NCBI GenBank assembly: GCA_043785585.1
Contig: JAYVXB010000058.1
Span: 1 to 8,604, forward strand
Direction: 5' to 3'
DNA length: 8,604 nucleotides
From: JBBQXV01 sp043785585
GTDB taxonomy: Bacteria > Myxococcota_A > Polyangia > Polyangiales > Polyangiaceae
Position numbers and translations under genes: made by a program. Shown here piece by piece: positions 5,093 to 8,604 of the stretch. Every line of letters starts with the position of its first letter. Positions within the stretch are counted from its first letter, which is position 1. The notes beneath the pieces are model-generated. The model was not told the origin of the DNA. It made no database searches and saw only the letters and a list, made by a program, of their open reading frames with translations.

Positions 5093-8000
5093 TTGAGGCC
5101 GATGGCGTCCCGATTCATCAGCGTCGCGGCGACGGTTGCGATGGTCGGCTGCGCCATGGGCGCGGCGAGCGAATCGACGACGCAGTCGGGACCGGGCTCG
5201 GATGCGGGGGCACCCGAGACGGCGCACGGGAGCGTCGTGGGCGGCGCGTTCCGTTCGGAGTCTCTGAACGCGAGCTGCGGCAACGGAGTGCGCGAGAGCG
5301 GCGAGGACTGCGATCTCGGCGTGCGCGGCGGCGAGCGTGTGCTCACGCCCGGCACGACGCGGTGGTCGCGAACGCACGGCGGGGCGGGCATCGACTACAG
5401 CGGGGGGATCGCGTTCACGAGCACGGGAAACGCCATCTTCGCCGGCGGCTTCGCCGGCACGATCGACGTGGGCTGCGGATCGCTCGTCGCATCGGGGACG
5501 CAGGACGTCCTCGTCGCGTCGTTCGACGCCACGGGGGTGTGCTTGTGGTCGCAGCGCTTCGGCGGCGACGCCGACACCTATGCCCAACACCTCACCCTCG
5601 ACGAAGCGGGTCGGATCTACGTCGTCGGCTACTACGCCGGCAACTTGAGCCTTGGCGGCAACGTCTTCGCGAGCGCCGGCGGTTACGACGGATTCGCTGT
5701 CCAACTTTCGAGCACTGGCAGCTATGGGTGGGCTCATCGATTCGGAGGGGCGGGCGACGACGCGCCTAACGGCATGGCCATCGCGCCGACCACGCCAAGC
5801 GGGCCGCTGGTGGTCGTCGGAGGCTACTTCAATGGCACGGCGAGCTTCGGCGGGAGCGACGTCACGAGCGCAGGCGACTACGACGGCTTCGTCGCGGCAT
5901 ACTCCGCCGCGAACGGCGCGCACGTATGGGACAGGCACTTCGGAGGCGTCGGCTACGACAACGTGAATGCCGTCACGGCTGACGGAAGCTCGATTGTCGT
6001 CGTTGGCGGTGTTACCGGATCCATCGACGTCGGCGCCGGGCCGACCACAGCGCACGGCGGGGAGGATGCGCTCGTCGCGTCCTTCGACGTGTCGGGCAAC
6101 GCGGTTTGGTCGAAGCAGCTCGGTGGCGCGGGCAGCGACACCGCGATCGCGATCGCGCTCGATTCGCTCGGCAACCCGCACGTCGCGGGGACGTTCGCCG
6201 GCACCGCCGATTTCGGTGGCGGCTCGCCGCTCACGAGCGGACACCAGACGAGGCACGCGATGTTCACGGCGAGCTACGCCGCGTCGGGGACCTTCGCGTC
6301 GGCGCAGGCGCTCGACTCGGACGGGTCGGTAGATCCGCTCGATATCACCGTCGACTCGACGGGGACGACCTACGTGACGGGCGCGTTCGCCGGCTCGCTC
6401 GGACCCGGGATTTCGAGCTCGGGAGCCGCCGATGCGTTCGTCATCGCCTACGCGCCGTCGTCGTCCGTGCTCTGGCTCCGAAGCTACGGTGGACCCGGCA
6501 CCGAGCTTGGCTCGAACGTCGCCATCGGGGCGAACGGCGATGTGGTCACGGTGGGCTGTTTCGACCAGACGATCGATCTCGGAGGCGGACCACAGACCAG
6601 CGCGGGCGCGTGTGACCTCTTCATCGTCGCCGCCGCGACCGCATCGTCGAAGCCCATCGACTCGTATTGCTCAGAGCGATGCAGGACGCGCGATTTGGAA
6701 GCGACTGCGCCTGCGATCAACGACGGGCTCGAGCGCGCGATCGGAACCGGGCGGCACCCGATCGCTGCGACGGCGAGCGGCTTCGGGATTGTCTACGTAG
6801 AGAGCATGCCCGCGCCTGCCGTCATGCTTCGTGCATTCGGCACGGACGGCGTGGCACTCGGGATGCCCGCGGTGCTCGACCGCGCGTCGTCGACGGACGC
6901 GTCGCCGAGCGTTGCGGCGCTGCCGAATGGGCAATACGTCGTCGTGTGGACAAACCGCGCCGTCGACGAGCGCGACATTGGGATGGCCGTCGTGGATCCT
7001 GCGACGCTGCGCGTCACGCCGCTCCCGGTCGCCAATGCCGTGACCGTTGCCTCTCAATACGACGCCGATCTGACGGTCGCAAACGGGCAGATCGTCGTGG
7101 CGTGGTCGGACGCGAGCAATGCCTCGCGCGGGCCGGCTATTCGCTATCGAACGTTCGACGCGACGACGCTCGCTCCGAGCACGCCGAGCGACCAGTCGCT
7201 CTCGGTGGTGCCGGACGCAGGGACGGTCACGAACACAGAGGGCTCGGTTGCGCTCGCGACGCTCGGGGCGACCTGGGCTGCGGCGTGGCGCGACGAGCAG
7301 GCCGGGGGCGAGCTTCTTCAAGTGCGTTCGGGGGCGACGCACTGGACCGTGGGGCCGTACATCGCTGGGGCCGCAGGCGACCGTCCGGCGCTCGCGGGGC
7401 TCGATTCGACGCATTGGTTGGTCTCGTATTCCGAGGGAACCGATCCGAACGACAGCGGTGTCGCAAACACCGCGAGGCTTCGCGTCGCCGTGCTCGACGC
7501 GAATGCTCCGGGCAACATCACGCCGCAATGGATCTCGCCGGTCGCGCTCGCGCAGGACGCACCGAGCGCTGCGGTCGTCGGAGCGACTCCCTACTTGTCG
7601 TGGCGCACGTCGGCCGTGGCGGGCGATCCGAACGGCGAGGAGCTGCGGCTCAGGCCTCTCGCTTGGAACGGGGCGACGCTCGACATCTCCGCCGCCGACA
7701 TGCCTCTCGTCCGTTGGCCGCAGCACCAAGTCGGCGATCAGAGGACGCCGTCGCTCGCCGCGTCGACGATCGCAGGCGGCGCGCTCCTCTCCGCGTGGAC
7801 CGATCTCGGGAGCTCGCTCGGAGGCGCCCACTCACGCGGCGAGGTGACGTACGAGGTGGCTCCCGTTCCGATCACGAGAGGCGGAGGATCGCCGAACGAT
7901 CCCGCGTGCCCGTCGGGCCAACGCTACTGCAACGCCGTGTGCACGAGCATGGCGTCCGATCCGAACAACTGCGGCGCGTGCGGTACGTCGTGCGACGCCG

Positions 8001-8604
8001 TGATGAACGGCGTGGCGAATTGCGTGGGCGGGCAGTGCGTCCCGACGTGCGCCCGCGGCTTTCATAGCTGCGGCGGGGCGTGCGTGGCCAACACGTCCGT
8101 GAGCTCGTGCGGAGCGTCGTGCTCTCCGTGCCCGACGCTAGCGAACGCGACCGCGACGTGTGACGGAACCAGTTGCGGCTTCGCGTGCAACGGCGGCCGT
8201 CACGCGTGCGGAAGCACGTGCGCGGACAACGCGTCGACGAGCACGTGCGGCTCGTCGTGCACGCCCTGCGCGTCGCCGGGGAATGGCACGGCGACGTGCG
8301 ACGGCGTGAGCTGCGGCACTTCCTGCAACGCGGGATTCCACGCATGCGGAGGCGCGTGCGCGGACAACACGTCGCCGCTCACGTGCGGCTCGTCGTGCAC
8401 GCCGTGCGCCGCGCCGACCAATGGCTCCGGAGCGTGCGCGGGCGGAGTCTGCACCGTCGCGTGCAACGCGGGATTCTCGGCCTGCAACGGCCAATGCCTC
8501 GATGCAAACGATCCCGTGCTCAATTCGTGTCTCGTGACGGACGCGATTGGCGTCTTCGTCTCGGCGTCGCTCGGAAGCGCGCAGGGCGACGGCACGCGCG
8601 CGCG
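5093..8604 (+). CDS. Large modular cell-surface protein, probable lipoprotein: two beta-propellers, Cys-rich repeats, start of a beta-helix (3' end outside window)
   Basis: One uninterrupted frame runs to the last base (1170 codons plus two bases). Residues 1-20 form an export signal ending VAMVGC; C20 is a plausible lipidated cysteine, although Met at -3 is not ideal. With Ala after it, the lipoprotein would be expected to go to the outer membrane. C62-C73 (CGNGVRESGEDCDLG) matches the DUF4215/Myxococcus cysteine-rich motif. Residues 91-516 hold seven roughly 60-residue SBBP-type repeats. Residues about 553-925 hold seven weaker repeats with a conserved aromatic strand. A cysteine-rich array follows (939-1146). 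The visible end, GVFVSASLGS...GDGT, resembles the opening of DUF1565/parallel beta-helix domains. No catalytic motif is seen. Such proteins are typical myxobacterial surface proteins, and adhesion or glycan binding is only a guess. Myxobacterial proteins with these Cys repeats have sometimes been labelled tryptophan synthase alpha chain in error; nothing here supports that label. Confidence 0.9.
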   Translation, partial: MRPMASRFISVAATVAMVGCAMGAASESTTQSGPGSDAGAPETAHGSVVGGAFRSESLNASCGNGVRESGEDCDLGVRGGERVLTPGTTRWSRTHGGAGIDYSGGIAFTSTGNAIFAGGFAGTIDVGCGSLVASGTQDVLVASFDATGVCLWSQRFGGDADTYAQHLTLDEAGRIYVVGYYAGNLSLGGNVFASAGGYDGFAVQLSSTGSYGWAHRFGGAGDDAPNGMAIAPTTPSGPLVVVGGYFNGTASFGGSDVTSAGDYDGFVAAYSAANGAHVWDRHFGGVGYDNVNAVTADGSSIVVVGGVTGSIDVGAGPTTAHGGEDALVASFDVSGNAVWSKQLGGAGSDTAIAIALDSLGNPHVAGTFAGTADFGGGSPLTSGHQTRHAMFTASYAASGTFASAQALDSDGSVDPLDITVDSTGTTYVTGAFAGSLGPGISSSGAADAFVIAYAPSSSVLWLRSYGGPGTELGSNVAIGANGDVVTVGCFDQTIDLGGGPQTSAGACDLFIVAAATASSKPIDSYCSERCRTRDLEATAPAINDGLERAIGTGRHPIAATASGFGIVYVESMPAPAVMLRAFGTDGVALGMPAVLDRASSTDASPSVAALPNGQYVVVWTNRAVDERDIGMAVVDPATLRVTPLPVANAVTVASQYDADLTVANGQIVVAWSDASNASRGPAIRYRTFDATTLAPSTPSDQSLSVVPDAGTVTNTEGSVALATLGATWAAAWRDEQAGGELLQVRSGATHWTVGPYIAGAAGDRPALAGLDSTHWLVSYSEGTDPNDSGVANTARLRVAVLDANAPGNITPQWISPVALAQDAPSAAVVGATPYLSWRTSAVAGDPNGEELRLRPLAWNGATLDISAADMPLVRWPQHQVGDQRTPSLAASTIAGGALLSAWTDLGSSLGGAHSRGEVTYEVAPVPITRGGGSPNDPACPSGQRYCNAVCTSMASDPNNCGACGTSCDAVMNGVANCVGGQCVPTCARGFHSCGGACVANTSVSSCGASCSPCPTLANATATCDGTSCGFACNGGRHACGSTCADNASTSTCGSSCTPCASPGNGTATCDGVSCGTSCNAGFHACGGACADNTSPLTCGSSCTPCAAPTNGSGACAGGVCTVACNAGFSACNGQCLDANDPVLNSCLVTDAIGVFVSASLGSAQGDGTRA
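5276..5320 (+). other. DUF4215-like CGNG...GEDCD motif
   Basis: Residues 62-76 read CGNGVRESGEDCDLG, close to the CGNGx3GEECDDG core of DUF4215, also called the Myxococcus cysteine-rich repeat. It is a single, slightly degenerate copy (Leu where the second Asp is usual) directly before the first propeller. It supports a secreted protein and a myxobacterial origin. Confidence 0.7.
5363..6640 (+). repeat. Seven SBBP-type repeats forming a predicted seven-bladed beta-propeller
   Basis: Repeats start at residues 91, 152, 213, 279, 339, 402 and 461, spaced 59-66 residues apart. The pattern is W-x-x-x-[FHLY]-G-G-x-[GD]-x-D, then V-x-G-x-[FY]-x-G, an [LI/F]-GG-type strand, and S-x-G-x-x-D-[AGV]-[FL]-V. 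Blade 6 is degenerate: its opening Trp is replaced by ALA (402) and the GG-x-G-x-D motif by DSDGSVD. Seven repeats match a closed seven-bladed ring. Confidence 0.8.
6751..7866 (+). repeat. Seven weaker repeats, probable second beta-propeller
   Basis: A conserved strand with a central aromatic recurs at residues 568 (IVYVES), 619 (VVVWTN), 671 (VVAWSD), 732 (AAAWRDE), 779 (LVSYSEG), 837 (YLSWRTS) and 902 (LSAWTD), 47-65 residues apart. Most copies are preceded by P-[SAI]-x-A-x or a close variant. The pattern suggests a second seven-bladed propeller unlike the SBBP one. The family was not recognised, so the fold is an inference from periodicity. Confidence 0.55.
7907..8530 (+). repeat. Cysteine-rich tandem repeats, 46-residue (138-bp) period
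   Basis: A divergent 47-residue unit (7907-8047) is followed by three exact 46-residue units (8048-8185, 8186-8323, 8324-8461) and a partial fourth (8462-8530). Each full 46-residue unit has eight cysteines spaced C-6-C-3-C-8-C-3-C-2-C-9-C-4-C-3 before the next unit, enough for four disulfides. Unit 0 swaps the middle spacing to 9-2-3 (NNCGACGTSC). Units 2 and 3 share nearly identical DNA around ACGTGCGGCTCGTCGTGCAC, pointing to recent duplication or gene conversion. Confidence 0.85.
8531..8604 (+). other. Probable start of a parallel beta-helix (DUF1565-like) domain, truncated by the window
   Basis: After the last cysteine of the array the protein reads VTDAIGVFVSASLGS, then QGDGTRA. This resembles the first strand and GT-rich turn (roughly [VF]-x-V-S-x-x-G-S-D...x-G-T) that opens DUF1565/right-handed beta-helix domains, often preceded by Cys-rich modules in myxobacterial proteins. 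Only about 25 residues are visible, so this is tentative. Confidence 0.4.

Noticed and set aside
3328..5391. Minus-strand 687-codon frame spanning three other genes
   Set aside because: It crosses the divergent spacer and opposes both the Ig-like gene and the lipoprotein start. Its product is Arg/Pro-rich low complexity without recognisable domains.
4651..5769. Plus-strand 372-codon frame running into the lipoprotein gene
   Set aside because: Its second half is a shifted frame of the lipoprotein and is almost pure Arg-rich sequence. The first half shows no domain.
6671..7831. Minus-strand 386-codon frame opposite the second propeller
   Set aside because: Antisense shadow with biased composition and no domain signature.
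6667..8067. Plus-strand 466-codon frame inside the lipoprotein gene
   Set aside because: It is a frame-shifted shadow, Arg/Ala-rich, while the lipoprotein frame shows periodic strands and cysteine repeats throughout.
7907..8530. A CRISPR-like or DNA-level repeat array
   Set aside because: The 138-bp period keeps the reading frame, is conserved mainly at cysteine codons and has no unique spacers, so it is a protein repeat.
8138..8595. Minus-strand frames opposite the cysteine repeats that look internally repetitive
   Set aside because: The repetition is only the mirror of the 138-bp DNA repeat on the plus strand.

Overview
The window is GC-rich DNA with third-position G/C bias and long shadow ORFs in most frames. 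Its largest surface protein combines a CGNG...GEDCD motif, SBBP-type beta-propeller repeats and cysteine-rich tandem repeats. This mix is typical of Myxococcota (myxobacteria, probably a Polyangiales-like lineage). The assignment is an inference from protein style, because no rRNA or marker gene is present.

Left block, minus strand (1-3965): a 1261-residue secreted/membrane protein is followed after 81 bp by the first 32 codons of a response regulator cut off by the window edge. The large protein has a signal peptide, a low-complexity linker, a roughly 380-residue periplasmic region resembling type 1 periplasmic binding proteins, and about ten membrane helices split 7+3 around a cytoplasmic insert of about 200 residues. 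No kinase, cyclase or transporter motif was recognised. Its position beside a response regulator suggests, but does not prove, a sensory role.

Divergent spacer (3966-4062): 97 bp holding three overlapping short inverted repeats. It separates the large protein from a 183-residue plus-strand protein with an N-terminal Cys/His zinc-knuckle-like motif, one membrane helix, and a C-terminal immunoglobulin-like domain with the Cys...Trp...Cys core of I-set domains.

Intergenic region (4615-5092): 478 bp with no convincing gene. It contains several short inverted repeats and a 3 x 8-bp tandem repeat, ending in a perfect 9-bp stem just upstream of the next ribosome binding site.

Right block, plus strand (5093 to the window end, incomplete): a very large modular secreted protein, probably a lipoprotein. 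In order it has a lipobox-like signal peptide, a DUF4215-like CGNG motif, seven SBBP-type repeats (one seven-bladed propeller), seven weaker repeats (probably a second propeller), a cysteine-rich array with an exact 46-residue period, and the start of what looks like a DUF1565/parallel beta-helix domain. It stays open to the last base, so the true C-terminus lies outside.

No RNA genes, insertion sequences, CRISPR arrays or attachment sites were seen. The most unusual items are the receptor-like membrane protein, the zinc-knuckle/Ig-like fusion divergent from it, and the repeat-rich lipoprotein with its hairpin-bearing leader.
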